A program made the position numbers and the translations under genes. A model generated the notes under the pieces. That model saw only the letters and a list, made by a program, of their open reading frames with translations, searched no databases and was not told the origin of the DNA. From NCBI GenBank assembly GCA_006503535.1, contig QYRS01000014.1:124001-188000 (forward strand): a stretch of DNA of 64,000 nucleotides, read 5' to 3'. Below, piece after piece: positions 34,801-45,749 of the stretch. Position 1 is the first letter of the stretch. Every line of letters starts with the position of its first letter. This DNA is from Arthrinium phaeospermum (lineage: Eukaryota; Ascomycota; Sordariomycetes; Amphisphaeriales; Apiosporaceae).

Positions 34801-37800
34801 CTCAAGGCAATACCACTTTAAGAAAAACCGGCCCCACGAACTTCTGGGCGTCCGGACGCGCGACGACTGCGAGTTTGCGCTGCGCTGGCGCAACGTACTG
34901 ACGATCAACCAAGTGCCCTGGCTACGACACCACAGCTTCCAGGGGCAGCCGCTGGTGCCGGCCTCGGCGTACGCCGTCATGGCGCTGGACGCGGCCCGTT
35001 CCTTCCTCAACGGCCGGCCCGCCTCGGCGATCGAGGTCGTGGATATGCGCATCATGGCCGGCATCGCGGTGGAGCCCGACTCAACGGGCGTGGAAGTGCT
35101 GTTCTCGCTGACGCCGCGCGGGGAGCCCAAGGACTGGAAGGATACGGCTACTACTACTACTACTACTATCGAGGCGGATATCATGTTGGTCTCGTGTCCG
35201 GCGGATGGGACCAGCGCCATGACCAAGAACATGTCGGGCTTGCTTCGTATCCATCTGGGCGAGCCAAGCGCTGAGCTCTTGGCTCCGAGACAGCGGAGCG
35301 CTTCGGAAACGCTACCGGCGAGCTCAAAGGCGTTCTACAACATGATGGATAATAGTGGCCTCGTCTACACTGGCCCGTTTAGAGCACTCAAGTCCATTGG
35401 GCGTCGACTCGACTATTCATCTGCCCGTGTCAAAAGGTTACACCAGGAAGACACCACGTCTCTGACTGTCAGTCCGGCAACGCTGGACACATGCCTACAG
35501 TCCGCCTTTCTTACCTACTCCGCCCCTGGTGACGGCTCCCTTTGGACTTCCTTCTTGCCGACCCACATCCAGCGCCTAAGCTTCAACATGGCGTACTGTA
35601 ACGAAACACACTCTGACACCGACAAGGACGCGAGACTGAAAGTAGAAAGCGCGCTGAAGGAGGCGCGGCCTGCCAGTCACGCGTCCAAGGCCGGCTTCAC
35701 CGTCGATATCGACATTTCTTCGGACGAGACGCTGGGTTGTGAGATCCAGGTCGAGGGGCTCTCCGTCACGGCTATTGCAGATACGCGCCCCGAAGACGAT
35801 TACGAGTTGTACTTACACACCGTCTTCGATGTCGACCCCATGGACGAAATCGTTCAGGCGCCGGCCGTGATGGAGGATGCGGATCCGATGCTCGTCGAGA
35901 GTTGTGAGCGGGTCGGGACATTCTTCTACAAGTGCAGGCATGGTGTGTCCCCCGACTTTTCGTCTGGGCTAGAGGGACCCAAGCACCTGGTCTCCGACTT
36001 AGACAATCTCGAGAGCGTGGATCAGTTTATAAACACCTCGCCATATCGAACATCGTTGGATTTCGTCAAGGAACTCGGCATGGCTCTGCCGGATCTGCTC
36101 CCGAGCGCCGTCCCGCTCATAGTGGAGCAGACGCGCCGTCAGGACTGGCTCAACGGCCATGTGGGACGGATAGTGCAGCAGATCACACACCGTTTCCCGC
36201 GGCTGAATGTGCTGAGTCTCGTTGATCCGACCCTGGGACTTATTGAACCTGTCGTCTCCGGGCTAGGAGCTGGCTTCTTGTCCCACACTATCCGGTACGA
36301 CCCGAAATATGAGGATTATTCTCGCTTACCGGATATGGCCGCTTCGATCTCAAAGAGGACTCATATCACACCACTTACCCTGCATGAGGTTTTGAAAGAG
36401 CAGTCATCCGCAGGGATTCATAATAACATGGTGATCTTGTCAACATCACAGCTGGATAGCAATAACCGAAAGATAACACTGGAAGCCATTCGAACGGTCA
36501 CGACAGACGGCGGGATCTTGGTGCTAATCAACAGCCCGGAAATGGGGATCCGCGACAGTCTACGTAGCATGGCAGCGCCGGAACGTCCTCCTACTGCTAA
36601 TCCGGAAGCCCTCGATTGGGCCAACTTGCTCGACCACGGCGGATTCATCACATCGGCAGGGCATGCGGATCAGTACTTTCCAAATGGGGCATCCATCCAC
36701 GTTCGTCAAGTGAGCCGGGCAGTCCCAACCACGCCCAGGAGTCCAGATTCAGCGCAGCTCGAGCCCATCATCGACGACTTGCTCATTATAGGTGGCCGGG
36801 CAGATGAAACGGCGAAGATTAGCCAAGACTTGAAGAGCCGCCTGTCGAGATCTTCTCTCGGGTTGACAATGGCTCGTTCGTTTGACGATCTGGACCCGGA
36901 GACGATGGCAAACTTCACGGCAGCTATCGTGTTGGCGGATCTTGACGAGTCTGTCATGACGAACATGACGGATGAACGACTGAGCCAGCTCCAGGCTTTC
37001 TTTAGGCCGGACACTACGGTGGTCTGGGTGACCCGTGGGGCCCGGCTCGACAACCCGGAACATGCTGCTACTCTCGGTTTTACTCGCACGATGATTGCAG
37101 AGGTTCCGAGTCTCAGACTGCAGGTCGTCGACTTGGACTGCCTTGAGAATGCAGCTGGGGTAATCTCTGGGTGTTTACGGCAACTATGCTCCGTCAACAC
37201 CTGCATTCCAGCGGAACTCGACACCAAGGAGCCCGAGGTGTATATCGAGAAGGGCCAACGCCTGATTCCCCGCATCCAGCCTCTCAATCCGCTGAATGAC
37301 CGGATCAACGCCTCTCGTCGTGTAATGTCCCCTCCAATTAACCCCATCGTTGAGCACAACCTCTTCCGGCCGGACGCGACATACCTTCTGGCGGGCTTAA
37401 CCCGCGACCTGGGCCAGAGCTTATGCCGCCTCTTCATCCGCCACGGCGCCCGACACATCGTCATCGCCAGCCGCAACCCCAACACAGCAGTAAAGTGGAA
37501 AGACGAGATGGCCCCCGCGCACATCACCATCGAGCGCCTCGACGTAACAAACCTAGAAAGCGTCCGCTCCCTCAAGCGCCGGCTGGTCGCCGCCGGCCAC
37601 CCCCCGATCGCGGGCGTGGTCAACGGCGCCATGGTCCTCGACGACCGCGTCTTCGCGCAGATGGAATCGGCCGCGACCTGGAACCGGGTCCTGTCGCCCA
37701 AGACGATCGGTTCGGCCAACCTGGACGTCGTCTTCGGAGGAGACGAGGACGCGCTCGACTTCTTCATCATGACGAGCTCCTTCGCCGCCGTGGGCGGGCA

Positions 37801-38754
37801 CCCGGGCCAGTCCAACTACGCGGCCGCCAACATGTACATGAACGGCCTCGCGGCGCGGCGGCGGCTGCGGCGGGGGCGGGCGGGGTCGGTGCTGAATATC
37901 GGCGTCATCTACGGGCTCGGGCTGCTGCAGCGCGAGAAGGGGGAGCTGTACGCGGGGCTCGAGCGGGAGGGGTATCCGCCCGTGTCGGAGCGGGATATTC
38001 ATCACATGTTCCTCGAGGCCATCGTCGCCGGTAGGCCGCCCCAGGAAGGCGATAAGGGAGGAGAAACACAGCCGCCTTTTGATATCACGACGGGGTTGAA
38101 GCGGTTCAGGTGGGGGAGCGCTAACCCCCTGCACTGGCACCTCGATCCGCGGTTCTCGCATTTCACTATTGACGACGATGGGAGTGACGAAAGCAGTACG
38201 GCCGGTGGTCAGACGCAGCAGACTCTGCTCCAGAAGCTCGAAACCCTCGACACTGTGGATACGATGGCCGAGTGCATCGTGGCGGCGTTTGCGGACCGAC
38301 TGGAGGCGCTCCTGGGTCTGCCCAAGGGGGCCGCGAGCCCGCAGAACAGCGTGGCGGAGCTGGGCATCGACTCGCTCATCTCGGTCGAGATCCGCAACTG
38401 GTTCTGGAAGGCGCTGGGGCGGGATGTGGCGGTGCTGAAGATTTTGGGCGCGGGCAGCCTGCAACGACGTAAGTGTTTTCCTTTTCCCTTTTCCCCCTTA
38501 CTAATCTGTATTTCCCTTCTTTAACCCCCTCCTGTCCACTGTCTTTGTTTACTTTTCACTGGTAGAGAACGATTAGGCTAACTAACTGGGATGTAGTATG
38601 TCTAGATTTGGCAGAGCAGATCTGTACGGAACGAAGCTTATTTGAAAGCTCGACGTCGGCTATCACCCGGGTGCAGTCCGGGTCGTCGTCCCAGTCGAGC
38701 GTGACATCCGTCTCGAGTATAGGGGGCGCAGGCGCAGGGCAGCAGAAGGTGTAA
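31825..38754 (+). CDS. Highly reducing-type polyketide synthase, KS-AT-DH-psiMT-KR-ACP
   Basis: Exons 31825-32821, 32967-38468 and 38597-38754; 2218 residues, in frame. Intron 1 is T-rich; intron 2 has a CTAAC branch site. KS: Cys180 (DTACSSS), His319 (EAHGTGT), His367 ([10 protein letters not shown]). AT: Ser664 (GHSSGE), then [11 protein letters not shown]: His988 ([10 protein letters not shown]) and Asp1173 (LDTCLQS). The methyltransferase region is recognisable from [15 protein letters not shown], but the SAM-binding EIGAGTGG-like motif is replaced by LVDPTLGL, so it is probably inactive. No enoylreductase domain lies before the KR. KR: GLTRDLG nucleotide-binding loop, SNYAAAN with Tyr1950. 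ACP: Ser2135 (GIDSLIS). The last exon adds a Ser-rich tail ending [11 protein letters not shown] style and Ser-rich tail resemble the PKS half of PKS-NRPS hybrids, but no NRPS follows. The product cannot be predicted; any enoyl reduction would need a separate enzyme. Confidence 0.92.
35148..35168. repeat. In-frame (CTA)n/(ACT)n triplet repeat in the PKS
   Basis: The tract encodes a run of about six Thr ([12 protein letters not shown]) within the DH domain, between the two catalytic motifs. It probably marks a flexible, length-variable loop. Confidence 0.7.
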
Positions 38755-39484
38755 TGGGAATTGGACATAGATTCGAAGGGGTCGAAGCACCCCACTGTAG
38801 ATTGCTGTCACCAAACAGACGAAGTATCAGGATATGGTTGGAATACAATGGGTAGCGGAGGCCCTTTTGCTTGGGGTTTCTTGTGATATATACTATATCT
38901 AGGAAGTTGGCTGTCTGTTATATATAAGCTTATCATTACATTATGCACCCCCCTTCTAGAGCGTACTGGGTTACTCGGCCTGGTTTAAGATGAATGTTAT
39001 ATCTAAGGACGAAAACTAACTTGGGACAAACCATCCGACAGAGGATCAAGTCAAGCTTTCGATTAAGCAGGAGCATACCGTGAAAGAGCGGGCTGGCACT
39101 TCAAGAAAGTAAAACCGGCCAAATCTCTTCAAGACCATGCAGAACTACAGAATATTACTATGTACTATACATAAGTGGCTGAAACATGCCCGAAGGAAAA
39201 ACTTTCAGATGGGATTGCAATTGTTCAAGGTGCCATCATCACCGACCTGCCGTTAGCCAGACGAGTAAGGACAATAAGAAGCCACGAATACCAACCAGAT
39301 TGTGAGAGACCCAAGCGATAAGCGTATCACTTTTATAAAGGGGGAGTCGTCCAAGTTACCTCGGCATTTGCCAGTTAATTCATCACGTAGTCTCGTAATG
39401 TACAGCCCTCCTCGATCGCTATCGTAAAGGTTCTGACCCGCCCACGGTAATGATAAGCAACTGCCTACAACCAGTGTATAGGTA
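38755..39484. other. PKS 3' region, no gene
   Basis: No NRPS, tailoring gene or other protein is seen. The sequence turns AT-richer toward the transposon-like element at 39485. Confidence 0.5.
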
Positions 39485-40259
39485 AGATCAACACCCCTCT
39501 TACGCACCACCCCCCCAACGCACCGGCCATCACCACCAAAAACTGCATTTTCAGCCTATTCGTATTAAATCGAAATAAAATCGTAAAAATAAACGGTAAA
39601 TAGATTTAAAAATGCGATTTAAATTCATCGACGGAATTTGTTTTTTAAAAAATAATAAAAATTTTAAAGTGGAGAAATTTAACTTTTAAATTTTAATTTT
39701 TAAAATATACGTGGAATACTAAGAAATAGAAATTTAAAATATTTCGTTAATAATTAATAGATTTTAAAATTTTAAATACGTATTATATTCCTTTTTTAAA
39801 GCCGGATATAAATATTTTATTTATATCCTTTAAAAAAATTTATTTCTAAAGGTATTTAAGAAAATAGAAATGTCTCCATTTATTTTCTTAGGGAAAAACT
39901 TTAAGCTTTAAAATAAAAATAACCCGATTATTTAAAAACTTCGGGATTTAAAATCTTATTATTTTCGATTTTTTCGAGTTTTTCTATAATTTTTATTTTT
40001 CTATTATAATACGAATTTATTAAAATAGAAAATACGGATTTTTGCGGGTAAAACTTTAAATGAAAATTTAAAGTGGATCCCGAATTTTTAGAATTTTTCT
40101 AAAAATAAGGTTTTAATCTTTAAATTTTTCTGTATTTTATAGAATTTTTAAGTATATTGTTTTAATATAAAGTTATCGAGATATACGTGGTTGAAATCGG
40201 GTGTTTTGGTGGTGGTGGCGGGTGCGTAGCTAGGGTGGTGCGCAGGGGGGTGTTGATCT
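39485..40259. mobile_element. AT-rich TIR element with TA flanks (MITE-like, RIP-affected)
   Basis: GC-rich terminal inverted repeats of about 60-65 bp enclose about 640 bp of extremely AT-rich DNA. Both outer ends read AGATCAACACCCC inward and are flanked by TA (39483-39484 and 40260-40261), as expected from Tc1/mariner-type insertion. Inner parts of the repeats also match (GCACCACCC; CACCACCAAAA), roughly 80% by eye. The core (about 39550-40190) has no open frame, and most remaining C are in CpG, the pattern expected when RIP converts CpA to TpA. There is no transposase, so it is a non-autonomous or decayed element. It lies between the PKS and paralog C. Confidence 0.7.
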
Positions 40260-40335
40260 TAGCTCACCCGTTGATAGTACTTCTTGTGGACCTCTTCAAG
40301 CACTAAGCATTGCGCTTTCCATGCTCAGTCCAATA

Positions 40336-41865
40336 TCAACCTCCCGGTCTAAGAGTTTGTATATATATTGGCACAGACGATCCAATGCCAACCGCTTTAA
40401 TAAATGAAAGCCCCCTTGCCATGAACATCACCTCTGTCGCTTCTATACCATGCCCCATCTCCCTGAACAGCGCCGAACATCTCTCAGCAAGGACGTACAT
40501 TGTATTCCTCTTATAAACAGCGTGGGGGTCTTCGTCTTCAACGCGAAGGGGGTGGCCGTCGTTGGAAAAGATGTCCTCGAGAAGACGCTTGAACTCGGCC
40601 GGAGAGGGTCGGCACGGATGGCTGAGAGCCAGTACCACCATCTGGAGTTCGAGCTCCTCTCCGGCATCCAGGAGCTCGCGCTTCGACGTCCGAAGCAACT
40701 CCTTTAAGTGCGCAGCGCCATACACCGCCTGGCGGCTGCACTCCTCCAAGGCGCGTATGATCAGCGGGGCTATGTCCAGGTGTCTCCGGAGGTTTCGACC
40801 CCCGACTCGAGCCAGGAAATCGTGGGTGTCGGTTGTGGCAGCTTCGGGATCCCAGCGAAGAGTGGCCTGGATGATACTTGTGAACAAGTAACACCTCAAC
40901 TGCAGCATCTTGATGTATTCCTTCCCGCCTGTAGTATCCACCCTCGAATTGTCCTCCAGCCACAAGTTGAGCTTTTGCCGTTGGTCAGCCACCACGATGG
41001 TTTCTACCGCGAGGCTTAGCAGGTCTCTTGCCCGTCTGCCGCCGAGATGAAGTTACATATTAGCACATGGCTTGGGGAGAAAGAAGTTGTCTAAAGGGGG
41101 GCGTTGGCTCAAGAAAACAGCGTCTACATACCGCTCCTCGTGAAGCTTCTCCTCGAACAAGCGTCGGACCGTGCTTTGGACGAGCCAGCAAAATACTCGC
41201 AGGCCGGCATCATCGGCCGCGAGGACTGCCTTTGCTTTTCCAATAGAGTCCTTGGTGCTGTTTGGTTGGTGGATGCCTAGACAGCGGTGGTAGTCTATCA
41301 AACGGCGCTTGGCAATCTGCAGCCAAGGCCTCTCTTTATTGACCCTTCTATCGAAATAGTATATCCACCAGCGGTCGATGTCGCCCTGTAGTACTTTCCC
41401 GTTCGGGTGGTAAAACTTTTTGGTCAATCCCCCAGGCAGTTCTGGCGGTTGGATAACAAAGTCCAGGAGCCGAGTGTACCTGCTCAGCACCTCCAGAAAA
41501 CGGTGGAACTCAGCACTGCCACTTTCGCCGTCAGACGCTCTAGGGGCATGATCAATGGGATCTGCCTGCTTTGCCGACGGTGGCGACCGGCGGAGGAGGT
41601 CAGACAATGGAGCAGGAGCGTCGTCGGCAGCGGCTGAAAGAGGGCTGCTGGGGACTTGCTGCCACCCCCGCCGCTGCAACTCCATAATCACGGACCATGG
41701 ATGTATTTTAGCCGTCGGCGTGGTTGTGGAAAACGCGGACACCGCGGGTGAATTGTGGTGGTGGTGGAGGTGGTGCGACAACTTGAAACGGGTCCGTACT
41801 GCCCGAAGCAGAACGCCGCCGTGAGGCAGCGTTATCATCGGCATCCTTGTGCTGCGCGTGCGCAT
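40336..41865 (-). CDS. Paralog C of the unrecognised mitochondrial-type family
   Basis: Unrecognised family. Minus-strand exons 41865-41132 and 41035-40336; 96-nt intron with donor GTATGT, branch TGCTAAT, acceptor GGCAG, phase 2; 477 residues. The start may instead be the internal Met codons a few residues in (MITLPHGGVLLRAVRTRFKL). Either way the N terminus is basic and hydroxylated, then AFSTTT, resembling a mitochondrial targeting peptide. Exon 1 ends with DYHRCLGIHQPNSTKDSIGK and AKAVLAADDAGLRVFCWLV. Exon 2 begins RARDLLSLAVETIV and has LRCYLFTS, LRWDP, HLDIAPLIIRALEE, ELELQMVVLAL, SPAEFKRLLEDI and GHPLRVED. After MARG it diverges from the family (GLSFIKAVGIG) where others read VYNDGFL. 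The end lies 76 bp from the TIR element, so its 3' end may have been rearranged. Confidence 0.75.
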
Positions 41866-42360
41866 GTACGCTCAATCTTCCTTCTTGAAACCAGATTGAA
41901 AGAAGGAAGTTGTTAGAAGCGAATGCGGTTATCGCACGCGTCTGCGCTTAGGTCATGGTTTTAAACACATTGAGGGGATCAATGGCTGATCGGTTGATTG
42001 CGACCAAACGCAATGAAGATGCACCAACTGCCCCGAGGCTCGTATGTTGGGTTAAGCAAATAACCAGTGTGTGACAAGAGGTGCATAAGAGCCAGCCAAT
42101 GAGTGAGTGGCTGGTTCAGAGGCGTCCCGGAGGGATGGAACCGCCGCCACCCGATGCCAGGGCATACGTACAGGGAGCTGCTGTGAATGCGACGAGGCGT
42201 CGTTGGGTGGGATATGCACGTTTCGTAACAACTAACTACATTCGCCCGCCGATCGATACAAGCCAAATTCATACGGAAAGTTCAATCTTATTGTCTGTCA
42301 GTCATGAGAGTCGGCGATATCGACGATTATTATTAGGCCAGAAAGCTGTCGATGTTCACT
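41866..42360. other. Spacer between paralogs C and D
   Basis: A 495-bp spacer holding the promoter of C, including the shared block at 42120-42154, and the 3' region of D. No other gene is seen. Confidence 0.5.
42120..42154 (-). promoter_or_regulatory. Family promoter block upstream of paralog C
   Basis: Read on the minus strand it is CGGGTGGCGGCGGTTCC, a spacer, then GGGACGCCTCT, nearly identical to the block before paralog B. Matching flanks include CCCT before it and a CCAGCC just after it. It ends about 255 bp before the start of C. Coordinates are good to a base or two. Confidence 0.6.
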
Positions 42361-43933
42361 CTACTCTTTCCGCATCCTCATGGCGGCCCTGTGTGCGAAG
42401 GGCATCCCATGATTTATAGGTCTGGCAGAAGAGAAGCTAGATGAGCCATCCCCATACACATCCTTCGCCCTTTGGAGTGCCTTTTCAGCAACTGTACGGG
42501 CAAAGCGTGGATGCAGACCCCTACCCTGTTGCCTGATGTCGTACTGGTGACCGACCCGCTCTGCGTACGCTGATGCTAACCAATGCATCCTGATGGGCAA
42601 ATCTTTCATCCATCGATTGTTCTCGGGGCGAAGAGGGTGAGAATTGTCGTATTTGATGTCCGCCAGCAGGGTTTTGAGATTCCATCGCGAAGGTGGCACT
42701 TGGTGATACAGATCCATAATGGCGGCTTGGAGCTCGATCGCGCCTCTGAGATCCAGGAGCTCGTGTTTCCAGGCGAGAAGCGACATGTCCAAAACTGCGG
42801 CTTCACGGGCATCTCTGCGGCAGGATTTCTCTAGTGCCCGTGAGACCAGGTGAGCTATGTCAATGTACCGGTGGGGGCTGTCGACGCACATAGCCAGGAA
42901 CTTGTAGGCGTCGCCCGAGACAGACCCCCGAGGGTCCCATCGGTAGATAGCTTCGATAGTGCCTTCGAACAGATCACGCCTCACCTGCAGCCGGAAAGCT
43001 CCTTTTATGTCATGTTCATTGTATGCCCTCGCACTACCGTGCAACCAGCCTTGGAGTCTGCGCCAGTGGCCCGCACCCACGATGATCTCAATGGCAAGGA
43101 TCAACACATCTCTCGCGCCCCTGATATCGAACGACTTGCTTAGTAAATAGAGCGCGGCGGGTACGAGCCTTGGGGAGAGGGGGGGTGGGCTGGAAAACGT
43201 GGACGATGTCCAAAGCAACTTACGGGAAGCTATAAGAAGGGGTCTCAGATACTTCACGGAACGAGCTGGACTGAATCCATGTAAACACCCTTCTACCGGC
43301 ATCATCGGCTGCGAGAAGCGCTTTCGCCTTTTCGATGGACTTGTAGTCATACCCAACGTCTGTTTCGTTCAAGTCCAGTAGGCGGTAGTAGCTCAGCAGG
43401 TGACTCTTGGCTTCAAGCATCGAATTTTGCCCACCCTTCAGACCTTCCAGCCTTTTCAGATGTGCAGATCTGTCACCCGGTGATTGCTTGCCGTCGCCAT
43501 GCGCCTCCTGGGTTGCTTCTCGGAACAGCTCCCCGGCAGGTGCGGTTGCGGAGTCTAGTTGTTTGGAGAATGTGTGCATCACGTCTATGAAGCGGTGCGC
43601 GATAGCAATACCATTGTTTCTAGTGAAGTGCGTCTTGTGACCCCCCAGCCTCCCGGTCGGTGGGTCGCGGGGGCCGCCGCGGAAGCCTGGTCCTGAAGCA
43701 CGTACCCAGCCAGACGCGGAAACTGGTGTGCTGGAAGGAGGGGGTCGTTGTTTCGGCGGCGGTTCCGAGTCCGCTGAGCTCCTCCGCGTAAAAAAGTCCT
43801 TTATCGCCCTCATGGAGAGGTAGCGGTGGTGATGGTGGGGTCCAAGCTGAGGCCGCGCCTGCAACACAACACGGCCACCACCGCCTGCAGCGCGAAGCAC
43901 CAGGCTGTGAGACCGCGACGACATGGCCTTCAT
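42361..43933 (-). CDS. Paralog D of the same family
   Basis: Unrecognised family. Minus-strand exons 43933-43224 and 43120-42361; 103-nt intron GTAAGT...TATCAG with a TTACTAAGC branch site, phase 2; 489 residues. The intron can be read through in the exon 2 frame, so an intron-retaining transcript would keep that frame open, but exon 1 then leaves its frame. The N terminus (MKAMSSRSHSLVLRAAGGGG, then RVVLQARP) looks like a mitochondrial targeting peptide; the start could be Met 43924. Exon 1 ends YYRLLDLNETDVGYDYKSIE and AKALLAADDAGRRVFTWIQ, the clearest version of this segment. Exon 2 has GARDVLILAIEIIVGAG, RRDLFEG, IYRWDP, YIDIAHLV, AIELQAAI, SRWNLKTLL, SHPLRPE and AKDVYGDG. The C terminus is basic. 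Confidence 0.8.
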
Positions 43934-44428
43934 CGCACAATACGCCTTGAATCTTGGCGAATGATAGACAGGTAATCAATTTGATTGGGGGGTTTGACGT
44001 TCCGTATCTCTAGGAATGTGATAACGAATGGATCACAGATAAAGAGGGGACAGTACTGAAGGGGGTTTGACCTGCTGAAAGGCAAGAACGATTGGAAGAG
44101 GCGTCCCAAGTAAACGGAACTGCCGCCACGCGCCACCCGACGACCAGGGTAGGTACGCATTCAGCAAATGAAAAGACAACATTGAGTGCGGTATGTAACT
44201 CTAGGATTAACAGGTAACAATTGAAACTCTGGTAAATATATGGATTTGCTTTTCATAATCTTTAACGTGGTAACTGAATGGAAAGGCTAGAGTACGAAAA
44301 CCCCTGAAGTACGACCCGAGTTCAATGTCCATGTACGAATTGGGCCAGTTGGCTCACATTCAGAAACATGTCATCCAACTCTCTCACACCGACTTTGATC
44401 TGATGATTCCTCAGTAGTATAGGAACCC
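43934..44428. other. Spacer between paralogs D and E
   Basis: A 495-bp spacer containing the promoter of D with a diverged shared block at 44097-44139, and the 3' region of E. No other gene is seen. Confidence 0.5.
44097..44139 (-). promoter_or_regulatory. Diverged family promoter block upstream of paralog D
   Basis: On the minus strand: CGGGTGGCG, a 3-7 base insertion, GGCGGCAGTTCC, a spacer, then GGGACGCCTCT. It ends 164 bp before the start of D, close to the 160 bp seen for B. Paralog E has only a weak trace (GGCGGGTGGCGG near 45985-46000). I saw none before A or F. Confidence 0.5.
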
Positions 44429-45749
44429 CTACAGACTGGATTCGCCAGCATTGTTCACCGCACTTTGATATGATAGAAACTCGCCATTGTACACTGTTTT
44501 CGCCATTGCGAGCACCTTTGTAGCATCCCCACGACGTTTACGTTTCCGAAGCCAAACTGCACACCTCATTGCCAGCCTATGCATTCTAGCCAGCCTCATC
44601 TGGGGATCCTCGTGCAGGAGCCCCACGCGGAGTTGGTGGCAGGGGTCACCGTGAATCTCAGTCATCAGCTTGAAGAACGGGTCGGGAGACGTATGATGTG
44701 ACACGTATAGCGCGAGGCCAGCCATTCGCAGTTCAAGCTCGGCCCAGTTGTCGAACGCTTTCTCCTCTGCCAGCCTGAGTAGTCTTTGGAGCTTCTTGGC
44801 GTCGTTGGGAGGGGGCGTAGTCATACAGGCGTCTTGCAGGGCAACTATCAGTAATGGGGCAATGTCCAAATGGTCTTGGAGATGTGTGACGAATCGTCGG
44901 AAGAAAGCGGTTCGCTCACGGCTGTAAGTGGCCCGGGGATCCCAACGTTCGATGGCGCCGACCGATGCCGTGAAGAGATGGCACCTCAGACGTAATCTAT
45001 TAAGGGCCTCTGGCCCTTTTTCACTGCCCTGGTTCGGTGTAATCGCAGAAAGCCAGTCCCCCAGTCGTTCAGCGGCTGCGTCTCCGGTAATGATCTCTAT
45101 TGCTAGGTCTAACACGTCTTTTGTCGTTCTAGGGACGTCGCTCGGCGCCCTGAGATTACATCATTGATCAGTCAACAACCCGGCAGTGTTAGACACACCA
45201 TAGCCTTCGCTAACTTCCTTTGCATACCATATGTTGCTCTCAATGAACTCCTCGTGATCATCGTATCGAACCCACTCAAAGATTTTTTTTGCTGGCGTCG
45301 TCAGCGATCAGTTTTGCTTTCGCTCTTCGGATGGAAGCACTACCACCGTGTTCACGAAGCTGGCCCAACTGGCTCCAGTAGGAAAGCAGCCATTGCTTGG
45401 CTGAGTGTAGTGATGCTCTACAGTCAAATAGGCCATGTTCAACAATATGGTACAGACCATCCCCTCCGAGCCCTCGGATGTACATTGGACCTGTAGTGCT
45501 AGCGAGAATCCCCATGAACTTGTGGGTGTCGTCCCTCAACTTCATAAGACGCTCCTCGGAACTGGAGCAGTGCTGAAGAGGCTTTCGATTCGTCGAGGCA
45601 ACATGGGCCGACGTGCTGAAGTTGACCAAGCCGCCACCGTCCTTGCGTTTCGGCGACATTTGCGATGCCTTTGCCCCCATTACAAGAGGGCTGCTGCGCA
45701 CCAGCTGCAGCTGGAGCCTGGCTGGATGAAGCAGAGTACCCTGCGACAT
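44429..45749 (-). pseudogene. Paralog E, frameshifted in an A8 run
   Basis: Unrecognised family. Minus-strand exons 45749-45228 and 45149-44429; 78-nt intron GTATGC...CTCAG, with CTAAC inside. A second acceptor (CCTAG, exon from 45128) keeps the frame too. In exon 1 the family segment AKLIADDASKK is followed by a frame break in a run of eight A (about 45282-45289). Dropping one A continues as IFEWVRYDDHEEF and restores phase 2 at the intron and a total divisible by three (413 residues). Either a sequencing slip or a young null allele explains this. Exon 2 is intact: TTKDVLDLAIEIITG, LRCHLFTA, IERWDP, HLDIAPLLIVAL, ELELRMAGLALY, HQLRVG, MHRLAMRCAVWL and VYNGEFLSYQS. The N terminus (TLLHPARLQLQLVRSSPLVM) is compatible with mitochondrial targeting. 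Confidence 0.75.

Noticed and set aside
24094..38754. Flavohemoglobin as part of the PKS cluster
   Set aside because: It is about 4 kb from the regulator, has a conserved housekeeping-like stress role and no link to polyketide tailoring.
39550..40190. AT-rich block as a centromere or mitochondrial insert
   Set aside because: It is only about 640 bp and bounded by matching inverted repeats and TA, which a transposon-like element explains better.
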